This document shows positions 9,137-19,166 of a DNA stretch of 64,000 nucleotides, piece after piece. The notes below the pieces were generated by a model, which saw only the letters and a program-made list of their open reading frames with translations, made no database searches and was not told where the DNA came from. Positions within the stretch are counted from its first letter, which is position 1, and the number at the start of each line of letters is the position of its first letter. A program made the position numbers and the translations under genes. Source of the DNA: Roseibium marinum (GTDB lineage: Bacteria; Pseudomonadota; Alphaproteobacteria; Rhizobiales; Stappiaceae); assembly GCF_002906165.1 (NCBI RefSeq), contig NZ_PPCN01000011.1:202160-266159 (forward strand), in the 5' to 3' direction.

Positions 9137-10114
9137 TTACCAGCGCAGGAGAACCGATCCCCAGGTAAATCCGCCGCCCATGGCTTCCAGCATCAGAAGA
9201 TCGTTCTTTTTGACCCGTCCGTCCCTGACCGCGGTATCGAGGGCCAGCGGAATGGAGGCCGCGGAGGTGTTGCCGTGCAACTGAACGGTTGTAACGACCT
9301 TCTCCGGCGCAATGCCGAGTTTCCTGGCGCTGGCGTCAATGATCCGCTTGTTGGCCTGATGCGGTATGAACCAGGTCAGATCATCGGAAGTCAGTCCGGT
9401 CGCCTTGTAGGCGTCCTCGATAACGTCCGTGATCATTCCGACCGCGTGCTTGTAGACCTCGCGGCCTTCCATGCGCAGGTGACCCACCGTCTGCGTCGAA
9501 GACGGACCGCCATCCACATAGAGTCTATCCTTGTGGCGGCCATCGGAGCGAAGATGCGATGTCAGAATGCCCCGGTCGTCATTGCCACCGGTTCCCTCAG
9601 ATGCTTCCACGACAACGGCCCCCGCCCCATCGCCGAAAAGCACACAGGTGGTCCGGTCCTGCCAGTCGAGAATGCGGGAGAAGGTTTCGGCGCCGATGAC
9701 GAGGCAGCGCTTGGCAAGCCCCGTGCGGATATAGGCATCGGCAGTGGTCAGCGCGTAGACGAAGCCCGAGCAGACGGCATGAATGTCGAAGGCGGCGCCA
9801 TGATGGATGCCGAGACCGGCCTGCACGGTGACCGCGGTTGCCGGAAAGGTGTTGTCCGGCGTCGCCGTCGCCAGAATGATGGTGTCGATGTCCTGGGCAT
9901 CGCGGCCGGCATTCTCCAGCGCCCGCCTGGCGGCGGCAAGAGCCAGATCCGAGGTCAGCTCGCCTTCGGCCGCGATATGGCGCTGCCTGATGCCGGTGCG
10001 CTGAACGATCCACTCGTCAGACGTATCGACTATCTTGGACAGATCATCATTGGTCAGGATTTTTTCCGGCAGAAAGCTTCCGCAGCCGGTCACGGTTGAA
10101 CGGATCACGCTCAC
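9137..10114 (-). CDS. fabH: 3-oxoacyl-[acyl-carrier-protein] synthase III
   Basis: 325 residues. FabH starts fatty acid synthesis by condensing acetyl-CoA with malonyl-ACP. The active-site cysteine is C115 in AVCSGF, and the catalytic His and Asn are in [11 protein letters not shown] and [10 protein letters not shown]. The GTG start at 10114 overlaps the stop of plsX by four bases (GTGA), so the two are probably translationally coupled. Position between plsX and ihfA is standard for alphaproteobacteria and ties fatty acid initiation to phospholipid synthesis. Confidence 0.97.
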   Translation of the reverse strand: MSVIRSTVTGCGSFLPEKILTNDDLSKIVDTSDEWIVQRTGIRQRHIAAEGELTSDLALAAARRALENAGRDAQDIDTIILATATPDNTFPATAVTVQAGLGIHHGAAFDIHAVCSGFVYALTTADAYIRTGLAKRCLVIGAETFSRILDWQDRTTCVLFGDGAGAVVVEASEGTGGNDDRGILTSHLRSDGRHKDRLYVDGGPSSTQTVGHLRMEGREVYKHAVGMITDVIEDAYKATGLTSDDLTWFIPHQANKRIIDASARKLGIAPEKVVTTVQLHGNTSAASIPLALDTAVRDGRVKKNDLLMLEAMGGGFTWGSVLLRW

Positions 10115-11175
10115 AAATCACCTTCCGATGTCGGCGCGGCTTCCGCGAAGCGGCCGCGATGATAATGCACAAGATCCTGGGCGATCTTGTGGGTCAATTC
10201 GTTTTTCACCATGTCATAGGCCAGATCGATTGCCGAGGCATAACCCTCCGCATCCGCCCCGCCATGGCTTTTGATTACGATGCCGTTCAACCCCAGGAAC
10301 ACGCCGCCATTGACCTTGCGCGGGTCCATTTTCTCGCGCAGCAGATCGAAGGCGCCCTTGGCGAAAAGATAACCGATTTTGGACATGAAGGTGCGGTTCA
10401 TGGCCGCCCGCAGGTAACCGCCGATCTGCTTGGCCGTACCTTCCGCCGTTTTCAGAGCGATATTGCCGGCGAAGCCCTCGGTCACCACGACGTCGACCGT
10501 TCCCTTGCCGATATCATCGCCTTCGACGAACCCGGCGTAATTCAGCGAACGCAGAGGGGTCTCGCGCAGCAGGCGACCGGCCGTGCGCACCTCCTCAAGA
10601 CCTTTCACTTCCTCCACGCCGATATTGAGAAGACCCACAGTCGGACGCTGAATACCGAACAGGGCGCGGGCCATGGCACCGCCCAGAATTGCGAAATCGA
10701 TAAGCTGCTGCGCATCGGCGCCAATGGTCGCGCCTACGTCCAGCACAACCGATTCCCCGCGCAACGTCGGCCAGATGGCGGCAATGGCGGGCCGATCGAT
10801 ATTGGCCATGGTGCGCAGGCAGAATTTGGACATGGCCATGAGGGCGCCGGTATTGCCGGCGGAAACGGCGACGGACGCCTCCCCGGTCTTCACCGCCTCT
10901 ATCGACCGCCACATGCTGGACCGCCACCGGCCCTGGCGCAGGGCCTGGCTCGGCTTGGTATCCATCGCAATCGCAACTTCGCAATGATGCACGCTCGAAG
11001 CGTCGCGCACCCGCGGATATTTCTCCAGAAGCGGCCGGATCACCTGTTCGTTGCCATAGAGAAGGAAGCGGATATCGGGATGGCGGACGAGAGCGATCTC
11101 CGCACCGGGAATTACAACTTCGGCCCCGTTATCGCCGCCCATGGCATCCAATGAAATCGGAATCGTTTTCGCCAT
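10111..11175 (-). CDS. plsX: Phosphate acyltransferase PlsX
   Basis: 354 residues. The enzyme makes acyl-phosphate from acyl-ACP, the donor used by PlsY for the first acylation of glycerol 3-phosphate. The opening [16 protein letters not shown] and later [10 protein letters not shown] and GFAGNIALK match the family. It is cytoplasmic and membrane-associated. Its stop codon is shared in an overlap with the GTG start of fabH. A 245-base gap separates it from the DUF177 gene upstream, which may hold its own promoter. Confidence 0.97.
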   Translation of the reverse strand: MAKTIPISLDAMGGDNGAEVVIPGAEIALVRHPDIRFLLYGNEQVIRPLLEKYPRVRDASSVHHCEVAIAMDTKPSQALRQGRWRSSMWRSIEAVKTGEASVAVSAGNTGALMAMSKFCLRTMANIDRPAIAAIWPTLRGESVVLDVGATIGADAQQLIDFAILGGAMARALFGIQRPTVGLLNIGVEEVKGLEEVRTAGRLLRETPLRSLNYAGFVEGDDIGKGTVDVVVTEGFAGNIALKTAEGTAKQIGGYLRAAMNRTFMSKIGYLFAKGAFDLLREKMDPRKVNGGVFLGLNGIVIKSHGGADAEGYASAIDLAYDMVKNELTHKIAQDLVHYHRGRFAEAAPTSEGDL

Positions 11176-11420
11176 TTAGAAGGTCTTTTTAACGTTATTC
11201 TACAAAGGACGGCACCTGGACGGTGCGCCCGAGATGTCCCACCAGTCCGGCAGGGGCCCTGACCCGGCGCGAACATAACGGTTTTGGACGGAGTGACAAC
11301 CGTTTTCCTTCCCCTGCCGGGTAGAGGCGCTGAAAACCGGCGGGAAAACAGTGGCCGAAGCACCGGCCTGCAGCGGCAAATCGCTGTAAGGGTCAAAGCC
11401 TGCCGGATGAAGGCGGGGAC

Positions 11421-11987
11421 TCAGGTTTCCTTCCCGTCCTTGAGAGCCTGGAGGGCGGCGAATGGAGAGGGCTTTTTTTCCGCCACCTCATCATCGGCAT
11501 CCGCAACTCCGCCTTCAAAGGCGACACCCGGCTTGCGCGGAAAGGGATCGAGCGAAAGGGCCAGCTCCTCGCAGATGACCGCACCGAGATCCAGAACGCC
11601 ATCGACGATGACATCTGGCGGATCCAGCGATTCCAGATCGACCTCGATTTCGCCGTCCTCGTTGAGATCCCTGATCTTCCCAGGTTTACCCGAATGCGCT
11701 TCGAAGGTCCGGTCCACGTCGAGTTTCAGGGAACTCTCGAACGGTTCAAGCGACACGACGCAGACCTGGGCGATGGTGGCGGTGACCGGCCCCACCACCC
11801 GAAGACCTGCCTTGCGGTAGGGCTTAAGGGTGAATTCCGCCTTCAGGCCGCGGGCCGCTTCAAGGTCGAACGCCTCGGCGATCGCCTTCAGGCCGGCCTC
11901 ATCCGGCGCTACCACGACGGTCTGATCCTTATTGACCACGCTGGCGGCCGTCACCTTGAAGGAATAGGGAAATTTGTCCTTTGCCAT
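11421..11987 (-). CDS. DUF177 (YceD-like) family protein
   Basis: 188 residues. The centre, VCVVSLEPFESSL followed by the acidic EDGEIEVDLESLD and the GAVICEELALSLDPFP segment, is diagnostic for DUF177/YceD. YceD genes are often linked to rpmF and plsX and have been connected to 23S rRNA processing in plants and bacteria; here rpmF is not adjacent. The acidic C-terminal tail is typical. It lies between the bc1 chaperone gene and plsX, both on the same strand, as in other Hyphomicrobiales. Confidence 0.9.
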   Translation of the reverse strand: MAKDKFPYSFKVTAASVVNKDQTVVVAPDEAGLKAIAEAFDLEAARGLKAEFTLKPYRKAGLRVVGPVTATIAQVCVVSLEPFESSLKLDVDRTFEAHSGKPGKIRDLNEDGEIEVDLESLDPPDVIVDGVLDLGAVICEELALSLDPFPRKPGVAFEGGVADADDEVAEKKPSPFAALQALKDGKET

Positions 11988-12038
11988 GGGTCTTCTTTCT
12001 TTTGCCTTTGGCTTTTGGCCTTTGCATCGTGGCCGACT

Positions 12039-12587
12039 TCAAACCGGCAGATCCCTGAACGCCTCCGGATCCGCCCAGTTGATCTGTCCGCTCATCAGAT
12101 CCTCCACCGTCTGAGCACCAAGACGGTTTGCCGACTCAAGGATATAATGCGCCAGACGCGTCTGTGCGATAGGTTCGGGATTGTCCGGGTAAACATTGCG
12201 GCCGAGGGCCGCGGCAAGTTCCTCGACATTTCCGCTGTCGATGGCAGGGTTGTAGACATCGGCGCGGCCGTAAAAAGCCTCTCCCATGACCTTGACCTTT
12301 TTCGGCACGCGGGTGTCGCTGACCCCCATCTCGCGCAGCGAAGCATCCATGTCCTGGAAAAACAGATCGAAGACATACTGGGTAAATTCAAAGACCGCCT
12401 TCCCTTCCCCGCGCATCCTCCGGAAATACAGCACTGCATGAGCAACAATCAGGTCGAACCGGCCGTCGATTGTGTCGGGCACATGAAAGCCGCTATAAAA
12501 TACCGGTTGCCGTGCTTGAGCCACGATTTCACAATAGACCTTGTGCTCGGCATCGCGGTTGCGGCGGCGGAAAAGGCCGAAAATCAT
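12039..12587 (-). CDS. Ubiquinol-cytochrome c chaperone (CBP3-like)
   Basis: 182 residues from the ATG at 12587, which has a GGAGA box six bases upstream; an earlier ATG at 12608 lacks one. The family is recognisable from FHVPDTIDGRFDLIVAHAVLYFRRM and from VFDLFFQDMDASLREMGVSD. By homology to mitochondrial Cbp3 it helps cytochrome b maturation or assembly of the bc1 complex. It is divergent from bamE with a 123-base shared promoter region, and precedes DUF177 on the same strand. Confidence 0.88.
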   Translation of the reverse strand: MIFGLFRRRNRDAEHKVYCEIVAQARQPVFYSGFHVPDTIDGRFDLIVAHAVLYFRRMRGEGKAVFEFTQYVFDLFFQDMDASLREMGVSDTRVPKKVKVMGEAFYGRADVYNPAIDSGNVEELAAALGRNVYPDNPEPIAQTRLAHYILESANRLGAQTVEDLMSGQINWADPEAFRDLPV

Positions 12588-12710
12588 GACGGTCTCCAAA
12601 GTCTTCATACGAGTCAGCTGTTGTCATGTGCCCTATCCCACGATAGAGATTTTGCCAAGCAACGAAATTCAAAGGCAGCCAGACCGGTCTGGCCAAACGG
12701 GACTTGTTAA

Positions 12711-13148
12711 ATGAACTTCAAGGCGAGCGCCCTGATCCTTCCGCTTCTGGCCACACTGCCGCTCGGCGGCTGTTTCACCTCCACCTATACGCACGGCCAC
12801 GTGGTCACCACCGACATGTTGAACCAGGTTCAGGTCGGCTCCAGCCGTGAACAGGTCGAACTGGTGCTCGGATCTCCGTCAACGACGTCGAGCCTCAATG
12901 GCGATGCCTATTATTACATTTCGCAAAAGACAGCGACGACGGCCTTCTTGGCGCCCGACATCGTCGAACAGCGCGTTGTCGCGGTTTATTTCGACAAGGA
13001 AGGCTATGTCCAGGATCTCGGCAACTACTCGCTGCAGGACGGCAAGATCGTCGATATCGTCACCCGCAAGACCCGCACGGGCGGCGCCGACTACGGCTTC
13101 CTGACGCAGATCCTCAGGGGTGCGACAAACCCGAGCCTCGGCCTTTAG
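12711..13148 (+). CDS. bamE: Outer membrane protein assembly factor BamE (SmpA/OmlA)
   Basis: 145-residue lipoprotein with a type II signal peptide and the lipobox LPLGGC, giving lipidation at C21. The SmpA/OmlA core is clear: TTDMLNQVQVGSSREQVELVLGSPS, then YYYISQ and VAVYFDKEGYVQDLGNY. BamE is a small subunit of the Bam complex that inserts beta-barrel proteins into the outer membrane. The gene is single and is followed within 16 bases by a 112-bp palindromic element and then by a strong shared terminator. Confidence 0.94.
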   Translation: MNFKASALILPLLATLPLGGCFTSTYTHGHVVTTDMLNQVQVGSSREQVELVLGSPSTTSSLNGDAYYYISQKTATTAFLAPDIVEQRVVAVYFDKEGYVQDLGNYSLQDGKIVDIVTRKTRTGGADYGFLTQILRGATNPSLGL

Positions 13149-13163
13149 AGAGCTGTCTCTTTA

Positions 13164-13275
13164 GAGTGTGTCGCGTTTAAGTGGATTCATGGTTTCAGGA
13201 GGACGCCCGAGGCAGCGTTTGCACTGCAAATGCGTTCGGGCGATTTCCTGAGTTCAATTTAACGCGACACGCTTT
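13164..13275. repeat. 112-bp palindromic intergenic element, copy A
   Basis: This segment matches 41414-41525 over 112 bases with 8 mismatches and no gaps. The ends are inverted repeats (GTGTCGCGTT near the left end, AACGCGACAC near the right), and the interior has further nested palindromes: CAGGA/TCCTG, CGCCCGA/TCGGGCG, and GCGTTTGCA/TGCAAATGC around a one-base centre. It begins 16 bases after the bamE stop. The size and shape recall the RIME and Bru-RS elements of other Hyphomicrobiales, but the sequence is not one I recognise. Confidence 0.85.
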
Positions 13276-13310
13276 AATCGGAACGGTTTCTTGAATTCAG
13301 TCATCAACGT

Positions 13311-13340
13311 AAAACCCCGGCCAAGAGGCCGGGGTTTTTT
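13311..13340. terminator. Bidirectional rho-independent terminator of bamE and hppA
   Basis: AAAACCCCGGCC and GGCCGGGGTTTT form a 12-bp stem with a four-base AAGA loop. The stem is flanked by A-run and T-run, so it can act on both strands. It lies between the convergent bamE and hppA genes. Confidence 0.92.
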
Positions 13341-13360
13341 CTTTCAGGCACCAATACGGA

Positions 13361-15499
13361 TCAGTGCGCCAGGACCGCCAGAAGCAGCAGGGCGACGATG
13401 TTGGTGATCTTGATCATCGGATTGACCGCGGGACCCGCGGTATCCTTGTAGGGATCGCCGACGGTATCGCCGGTAACCGACGCCTTGTGCGCCTCGCTGC
13501 CCTTATGGTGGGTGACACCGTCCTTGTCGGTGAAACCGTCCTCGAAGGACTTCTTGGCATTGTCCCATGCACCGCCGCCCGCCGTCATGGAAATGGCGAC
13601 GAAGAGACCGGTGACGATCACTCCGAGCAGCATCGCCCCCAGCGCGGCAAAGGCAGCGGCAGGTGTCGCCACCGCCTTGACCACGAAGAACACGACGATC
13701 GGCGAGAGCACCGGCAGCAGCGACGGAAGGATCATTTCCTTGATCGCGGCCTTGGTCAGCATGTCCACCGCACGGCCGTAGTCCGGCCGTTCGGTGCCCT
13801 TCATGATGCCGGGCTTCTCCTTGAACTGACGGCGGACTTCCTCAACCACCGCTCCGGCTGCCCGGCCGACGGCCGTCATGGAGATGCCTCCGAACAGATA
13901 CGGCAGAAGACCACCGAACAGGAGCCCCGCCACCACATAGGGATTGGAGAGCGAGAACAGCGTGGAGACATCGATGCCATAGAAGATCGATCCCTCGACC
14001 GCCGTGCTGGAGAAGTGTTTCAGATCCTCCGTATAGGCTGCGAACAGCACCAGCGCACCCAGACCGGCGGACCCGATGGCATAGCCCTTGGTCACCGCCT
14101 TGGTGGTGTTGCCGACCGCGTCGAGCGCATCCGTTGTCGATCTGACTTCCGCCGGCAGATCCGCCATTTCGGCAATGCCGCCGGCATTGTCGGTTACGGG
14201 GCCGAAGGCGTCGAGCGCCACGACCATCCCCGCCAGCGCCAGCATTGTGGTCACCGCAATGGCGATGCCGAACAGGCCGGCGAACGTATGGGTGACGAGA
14301 ATGCCGGCGATGATGATGATCGCGGGAAGCGCCGTTGCCTCAAGAGACACGGCGAGACCCTGGATCACGTTGGTGCCGTGGCCGGTCACCGACGCCTGGG
14401 CGATCGATCTCACCGGCCGGTATTCCGTGCCGGTGTAATATTCGGTCACCCAGATGATCAGACCGGTAATGATCAGACCGACGAGGCCGCAGATGAAGAG
14501 GTCGAAGCCGTTGAAGCTGAAACCTCCCGAGGTGGTGTATTCGGTACCGGCGCCAAGCCAGCCGAAGATGATGCCGCCAAGCGCAACCGCCGACAGCAGC
14601 GCCGTGGCGATGAAGCCCTTGTAGAGGGCGCCCATGATCGAGTTGTTCTTGCCGAGCTTGACGAAGAAGGTTCCGATGATGGACGTGACAACGCAGCTTG
14701 CCCCGATAAGAAGCGGCAGCAGCATCAGTTCGATGGCCTGTCCCCCGGAGAAATAGATGGAGGCCAGAACCATGGTGGCGACGACCGTCACCACATAGGT
14801 TTCGAACAGATCGGCCGCCATGCCCGCGCAGTCGCCGACGTTGTCGCCGACATTGTCCGCGATCGTTGCCGGGTTGCGGGGGTCGTCTTCGGGAATTCCG
14901 GCTTCCACCTTGCCGACAAGGTCACCGCCGACATCCGCACCCTTGGTGAAGATGCCGCCGCCGAGACGGGCAAAGATCGAGATCAGCGACGCGCCGAAGC
15001 CGAGCGCGACCAGTGCGTCGATCACCGTGCGGTCCGTCGGGCCGTATCCCATAACCCTGGTCAGGATGGTGTAGTAGACGGCCACGCCCAGAAGGGCCAG
15101 ACCGGCGACGAGAAGACCGGTAACGGCGCCGGACTTGAAGGCGATCTCCAGACCTGCCCCGAGGCTCTGGCTGGCGGCCTGAGCGGTCCGCACATTGGCG
15201 CGGACGGAAACCATCATGCCGATGTAACCGGCGCTTCCGGAAAGAATCGCGCCGATGGCAAACCCGATTGCCGCCGGGCCGGAAAGCAGGAGCCAGGCAA
15301 TCACGAAGACAACCGCGCCGACGACGGCGATGGTTGTGTACTGACGGTTGAGATAAGCCCTGGCCCCTTCCTGGATCGCCTCGGCGATCTCCCGCATGCG
15401 GGCGTTGCCCGCGTCCGCCGCCATGACGGATTGAATTGCCCAGGCCCCATAGGCGATGGACAAGAGACCACAAATTATGATGACGACAAGCTCGATCAT
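13361..15499 (-). CDS. hppA: Proton-translocating membrane pyrophosphatase, K+-independent type
   Basis: 712 residues with about 16 membrane segments. The enzyme couples hydrolysis of pyrophosphate to proton pumping across the inner membrane. The substrate site is visible as [15 protein letters not shown] and the repeated [12 protein letters not shown] acid motif. The residue that separates potassium-dependent from independent enzymes lies in [10 protein letters not shown]: it is lysine (K467) and not alanine, which predicts a K+-independent H+ pump. The start at 15499 has GGGAGGA upstream; the track start four codons earlier does not. It precedes a shared terminator with bamE and follows the MFS gene on the same strand. 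Confidence 0.97.
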   Translation of the reverse strand: MIELVVIIICGLLSIAYGAWAIQSVMAADAGNARMREIAEAIQEGARAYLNRQYTTIAVVGAVVFVIAWLLLSGPAAIGFAIGAILSGSAGYIGMMVSVRANVRTAQAASQSLGAGLEIAFKSGAVTGLLVAGLALLGVAVYYTILTRVMGYGPTDRTVIDALVALGFGASLISIFARLGGGIFTKGADVGGDLVGKVEAGIPEDDPRNPATIADNVGDNVGDCAGMAADLFETYVVTVVATMVLASIYFSGGQAIELMLLPLLIGASCVVTSIIGTFFVKLGKNNSIMGALYKGFIATALLSAVALGGIIFGWLGAGTEYTTSGGFSFNGFDLFICGLVGLIITGLIIWVTEYYTGTEYRPVRSIAQASVTGHGTNVIQGLAVSLEATALPAIIIIAGILVTHTFAGLFGIAIAVTTMLALAGMVVALDAFGPVTDNAGGIAEMADLPAEVRSTTDALDAVGNTTKAVTKGYAIGSAGLGALVLFAAYTEDLKHFSSTAVEGSIFYGIDVSTLFSLSNPYVVAGLLFGGLLPYLFGGISMTAVGRAAGAVVEEVRRQFKEKPGIMKGTERPDYGRAVDMLTKAAIKEMILPSLLPVLSPIVVFFVVKAVATPAAAFAALGAMLLGVIVTGLFVAISMTAGGGAWDNAKKSFEDGFTDKDGVTHHKGSEAHKASVTGDTVGDPYKDTAGPAVNPMIKITNIVALLLLAVLAH

Positions 15500-15670
15500 G
15501 CTTCCTCCCAAAACTGCGGCGGACGGATTTTGTTGTTCTTTATGCCGCCTGACTGTGCCTCACGCCGATTCCTCTGCGTGAGGGACTGACACGATAGCAA
15601 CAAAGCAGAGCTCCTCGTCAAGCTCTCAGATCGACTAATTAGCCAGTTCCGCCGCGGTATTATTTGGTGC

Positions 15671-15692
15671 AGTGCAGTATTTATGCTGCACT
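15671..15692 (-). terminator. Possible weak terminator hairpin after the MFS gene
   Basis: AGTGCAG and CTGCACT form a 7-bp stem with an eight-base loop, 26 bases downstream of the MFS stop codon. The minus-strand tail is A/T-rich but has no proper T-run, so termination is uncertain. The hairpin also lies in the upstream region of hppA. Confidence 0.35.
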
Positions 15693-15717
15693 GACGAAAT
15701 GGAATTTCGCAAACACT

Positions 15718-16995
15718 TTAAGCGGTTGTAACTGCTTTTCTTTCAGCCAGAACGAGCCAGGCGATAAGCCCCAGGCACAGGACCACAATCGGGAAAACAA
15801 GGATGTTCACCGTGCTCCATCCATAGATATTGAGAAGCGCTCCGGAGGAAAAAGACGCCGCCGCCACGAATCCGAACACCATAAAATCGTTGACCGCCTG
15901 GACCAGATTGCGTTCTTCCGGCCGGTATGTATCGGTCAGCATCGCCGTCGCACCGATGAAGCCGAAGTTCCAGCCCAGGCCGAGCAGAACCAGAGCCGTC
16001 CAGAAATGAGCGAGCTCGATCCCGGTCAGCGCGACTACCGCACAGCCCGCCAGCAGCGCCAGACCGATGGAGACAATCCGTTCCTTGCCGAAGCGGGCAA
16101 TCAGATTTCCGGTGAAGAAACTCGGTCCGAACATGGCAAGCACGTGCCACTGAATTCCGAGCGCGGCATCGGTTTCCGTCAGACCGCAGGCGATCATCGC
16201 CAGCGGAGTCGCGGTCATCACCAGGCTCATCAGGGCATAGGAACAGATCCCGCATGCGACCGCCACGAGGAAGCGCGGCTGCGCCATGATCACGCGCAGC
16301 GGGCGCCCGCCGGCCTGTGCGTGACTTCGCCGGGGCGGTATCGGAATCTTGATGAAAGCAAGCAGACACAGGGCAATCAGCGCCAGTGCGGCCTGCGCCA
16401 GATACGTGCCGGCAAAAAGGATCGGCTCAAACAGATCCTTGGTCGCGATCACGGTCTGCGGACCGACCACACCGGCCAGAACGCCGCCGGCGAGAACCCA
16501 GGAGATCGCCTTGGGCTTGAAGGCATCGCTCGCCGTGTCGGCGGCGGCGAACCGGTATTGCTGCACGAAAGCGCCGGCCAGCCCACCCAGGCAGCAGGCA
16601 AGCGCGAACAGCAGGAACCGGTCCTCAAAAACCGCGTAGGATGCCAGAAGGCCGGAAAATGCTCCCAGCAGCGACGCCCCCATGAAGCCTGTCCTGCGGC
16701 CATAGCGGCGCATGATCATACCCGCCGGTATCGTGCCGAAAGCCGTCCCCAGAACCATCGCCGAAACCGGCAGGGTGGCAAGGGATTTGTCCGTTTCCAG
16801 CATCATGTAGCCGACAAGAGGTCCGGTCGCGATGACGATGGACGCAGAGGCGCCGCCAATGGCCTGGGCCAGGGCGAGAAGCAGCGCATTGCGTTTTGCC
16901 AGACGGTCATCGACGAATGCGTCCGGGGCTGCGGCGGTCATGGCTGGTCTTTCGAAAGGCTTGAATCGTTGTGGGCGAGGCCTGATTTCTATCAT
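15718..16995 (-). CDS. Major facilitator superfamily transporter
   Basis: About 425 residues with twelve predicted membrane helices, for example LLLALAQAIGGASASIVIA at the first and VNILVFPIVVLCLGLIAWL at the last. The loop 2-3 motif reads GMIMRRYGRRTG, as expected for MFS carriers. The substrate cannot be read. It directly follows thiL in the same direction with a gap of about 33 bases, and this thiL-MFS-hppA order is kept in related genomes, which hints at a conserved but unknown role. The ATG at 16995 has AGGTG upstream; an ATG at 16941 is a possible alternative. Confidence 0.9.
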   Translation of the reverse strand: MIEIRPRPQRFKPFERPAMTAAAPDAFVDDRLAKRNALLLALAQAIGGASASIVIATGPLVGYMMLETDKSLATLPVSAMVLGTAFGTIPAGMIMRRYGRRTGFMGASLLGAFSGLLASYAVFEDRFLLFALACCLGGLAGAFVQQYRFAAADTASDAFKPKAISWVLAGGVLAGVVGPQTVIATKDLFEPILFAGTYLAQAALALIALCLLAFIKIPIPPRRSHAQAGGRPLRVIMAQPRFLVAVACGICSYALMSLVMTATPLAMIACGLTETDAALGIQWHVLAMFGPSFFTGNLIARFGKERIVSIGLALLAGCAVVALTGIELAHFWTALVLLGLGWNFGFIGATAMLTDTYRPEERNLVQAVNDFMVFGFVAAASFSSGALLNIYGWSTVNILVFPIVVLCLGLIAWLVLAERKAVTTA

Positions 16996-17028
16996 GCTCA
17001 CCTATGGCGGGATAGTCACCGCGGCCGA

Positions 17029-18027
17029 TCAAAAATGGCGGAAGCCACCCTCGAAATCGAGCAGGACCGATTTGCCCGCTTCCGTCAGATGAACGTCGCC
17101 CTGGCCTTGTTCGACCCGGCCGATTTCAGCCACGGGGCACCCGGCGGCTTGCGCCGACTGCTGAAAGGCTGCCGCCTCGCCCGCGGGTACGCTTGCCAGG
17201 ATTTCATAGTCGTCACCGCCATTGAGGCAGCGCGCGAAATGTTGCGGCACCTTCACCTTGAGATGTTGAAGCGCCCCGGAGAGCGGTATCCGGTCCAGAT
17301 CGATGGTAATATCGACGGCGGAGGCTTTCGCCATATGGCCGCAATCGGCGATCAGTCCGTCGGACACGTCGAGGGCGGCGCTGGCAAACTTGGTAATGAG
17401 CCCCGCCAGGCGGGTTCTGGGCCGCGGCAGCAGATAGCGGTCCAAAATGTGCTGCTCCTCGCTTTCGGTCAGGTCATGATCGCGGCTGAATTGCGGATGA
17501 AGGCGTGTCTCGAGGCCGGCGGCGGCATCGCCAATGGTTCCGCTCACGAAGAGCGCATCGCCCGGACTGGCTCCCGACCGGCGGACAGTCTTGCCCGTTT
17601 CCACTTCGCCGATCGCGGTGATGGAGACCAGCAGGCCATTTCCGGAGCGGATGGTGTCCCCCCCCAGCAATTGAACGTCATAGGCGGCCTGATCCGCGGC
17701 CAGCCCCTTGCAGAAGCGTTCCAGCCAGGCCTCCGTCCAGTCGGCGGGCAGAGCGAGCCCCATCAGGTAGCCGCGCGGGCGGGCGCCCTTGGCGGCCAGA
17801 TCCGACAGATTGACCCTGAGCGCCTTGGCGGCGATCGCCTCCGGCGCGTCTTCGGAGAAAAAATGAACCTCGGCGGCCAGCATGTCCTTGGTCAGAACAA
17901 GGTCGTGTCCGTCCGTCGGCGTCAGCACCGCGGCGTCGTCCGTCAGTCCGAGGCTTCCGGGATCGTTCGCCAGCGGTGCGAAATACCGCTTTATGAGCGT
18001 AAATTCGTCCGGCCGGTCACCATCCAT
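17029..18027 (-). CDS. thiL: Thiamine-monophosphate kinase
   Basis: 332 residues. ThiL phosphorylates thiamine monophosphate to thiamine pyrophosphate, the active coenzyme. Family motifs: DEFTLIKRYFAPL at the N-terminus, LTDDAAVL with the metal-binding acids, LRVNLSDLAAKGARP, LLGGDTIRS, and DVSDGLIADCGHM. The start lies two bases after the nusB stop, so the two are cotranscribed. The nusB-thiL pair at the end of the riboflavin cluster is standard for alphaproteobacteria. Confidence 0.96.
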   Translation of the reverse strand: MDGDRPDEFTLIKRYFAPLANDPGSLGLTDDAAVLTPTDGHDLVLTKDMLAAEVHFFSEDAPEAIAAKALRVNLSDLAAKGARPRGYLMGLALPADWTEAWLERFCKGLAADQAAYDVQLLGGDTIRSGNGLLVSITAIGEVETGKTVRRSGASPGDALFVSGTIGDAAAGLETRLHPQFSRDHDLTESEEQHILDRYLLPRPRTRLAGLITKFASAALDVSDGLIADCGHMAKASAVDITIDLDRIPLSGALQHLKVKVPQHFARCLNGGDDYEILASVPAGEAAAFQQSAQAAGCPVAEIGRVEQGQGDVHLTEAGKSVLLDFEGGFRHF

Positions 18028-18029
18028 GA

Positions 18030-18563
18030 TCAGGAGGCACCATCAACCTTGCTGACCGGGTTTTCGGCATCGAATTCTCCGTCGCGCAGATCGTGGGCCA
18101 GACGGTCGAGCACACCGTTGACGAGACCGGGCTCGTCATCCTCGAAAAAGGCCTTCGCGACGTCGATATATTCGGAAATGATGACCTTGGCCGGGACATC
18201 CTTGCGGCGCAGCAGTTCATAGGCACCGGAGCGCAGGATGGCGCGCAGCAGGCTGTCGATCCGCTTCAACGGCCAGTCTTCCGTCAGCGCGGTATGGATA
18301 AAGGGGTCTAGAAACTTCTGGTCCTCGACCACGCCGGAAACGATCTTCTTGAACCATTGCTCGTCGGCATCGCGGTACTGGGCACCGTCGATTTCCTTGC
18401 CGAGACGAAAGGCGGTGAATTCGCTGATTACATTGGCCAGCGACGAGCCACCCACGTCCATCTGATAAAGGGCCTGGACCGCCGCAAGGCGGGCCACGCC
18501 GCGTTTGTTCGCCGGGCGCACAGTTTTTGCTGCCGGTTTTTCCGGGTCGGCCTTTCCGGTCAT
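18030..18563 (-). CDS. nusB: Transcription antitermination factor NusB
   Basis: 177 residues, with an N-terminal extension of about 20 residues rich in Lys and Pro before the core [16 protein letters not shown]. The C-terminal INSL-type segment reads [15 protein letters not shown] followed by [13 protein letters not shown], diagnostic for NusB. It binds boxA RNA with NusE (S10) and supports rRNA antitermination. It lies five bases after ribH and two before thiL. Confidence 0.96.
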   Translation of the reverse strand: MTGKADPEKPAAKTVRPANKRGVARLAAVQALYQMDVGGSSLANVISEFTAFRLGKEIDGAQYRDADEQWFKKIVSGVVEDQKFLDPFIHTALTEDWPLKRIDSLLRAILRSGAYELLRRKDVPAKVIISEYIDVAKAFFEDDEPGLVNGVLDRLAHDLRDGEFDAENPVSKVDGAS

Positions 18564-18568
18564 TTTTC

Positions 18569-19018
18569 TTATACTCCAAGCCGTTCGCGCAGGGCGATCA
18601 TCTGAAGGGCCGCCTCAGCCGCCGCCCCACCCTTGTTCTTGTCGTCCACCTTCGCACGGGCCCATGCCTGCTCGCCGTTTTCCACGGTCAGGATGGCGTT
18701 GCCGACGGCGAGATCGGCATCGATGATCAGGTCCATGACCGCACGGTTCGATTCATTGGCGACAATGTCGTAATGCGAGGTTTCGCCACGGATCACAACA
18801 CCCAGAAGAACGAAACCGTCATAGAGTTCACCCTCATTTTCCATGGCCGTCATGGCCATGGACAAGGCGGCGGGAATCTCCAGGACACCCGGAACGGCGA
18901 TGCGGTCATAAGTGGCGCCCGCGGCTTCAATCGCCTTCACCGCACCTTCAGCCAGCGCGTCGGCGAGATCCTCGTAGAAGCGGGCTTCGATGATCAGCAG
19001 TTTCGGTGCAGCGCTCAT
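18569..19018 (-). CDS. ribH: 6,7-dimethyl-8-ribityllumazine synthase
   Basis: 149 residues from the ATG at 19018 (preceded by GGATGG); an ATG at 19030 gives 153. The enzyme makes lumazine from 3,4-dihydroxybutanone phosphate and the ribitylaminopyrimidine, the last but one step of riboflavin synthesis. Signature residues: [38 protein letters not shown] and NGEQAWARA. It forms an icosahedral or pentameric shell depending on the family. It sits in the ribD-ribE-ribH-nusB-thiL run. Confidence 0.96.
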   Translation of the reverse strand: MSAAPKLLIIEARFYEDLADALAEGAVKAIEAAGATYDRIAVPGVLEIPAALSMAMTAMENEGELYDGFVLLGVVIRGETSHYDIVANESNRAVMDLIIDADLAVGNAILTVENGEQAWARAKVDDKNKGGAAAEAALQMIALRERLGV

Positions 19019-19166
19019 GGGTTTTACCATCCAGTATCAGGCCGCGACAGGAACCACGTCTGCCCCGGTTTGTCCAGTCATTCATCAAGGATCGCCCGGC
19101 GGCGCGCGCACCGCCCTGCAATCGTGTTTAACGATACCTGCCCCCACCCTGGATGACGTTGCGTCC

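Noticed and set aside
13364..15589. 741-residue plus-strand frame opposite hppA
   Set aside because: Antisense shadow of a well-supported pyrophosphatase; composition rich in His, Arg, Asp and Gly without motifs.
15664..18222. 852-residue plus-strand frame over the MFS carrier, thiL and nusB
   Set aside because: It spans three real minus-strand genes and has no recognisable domain.
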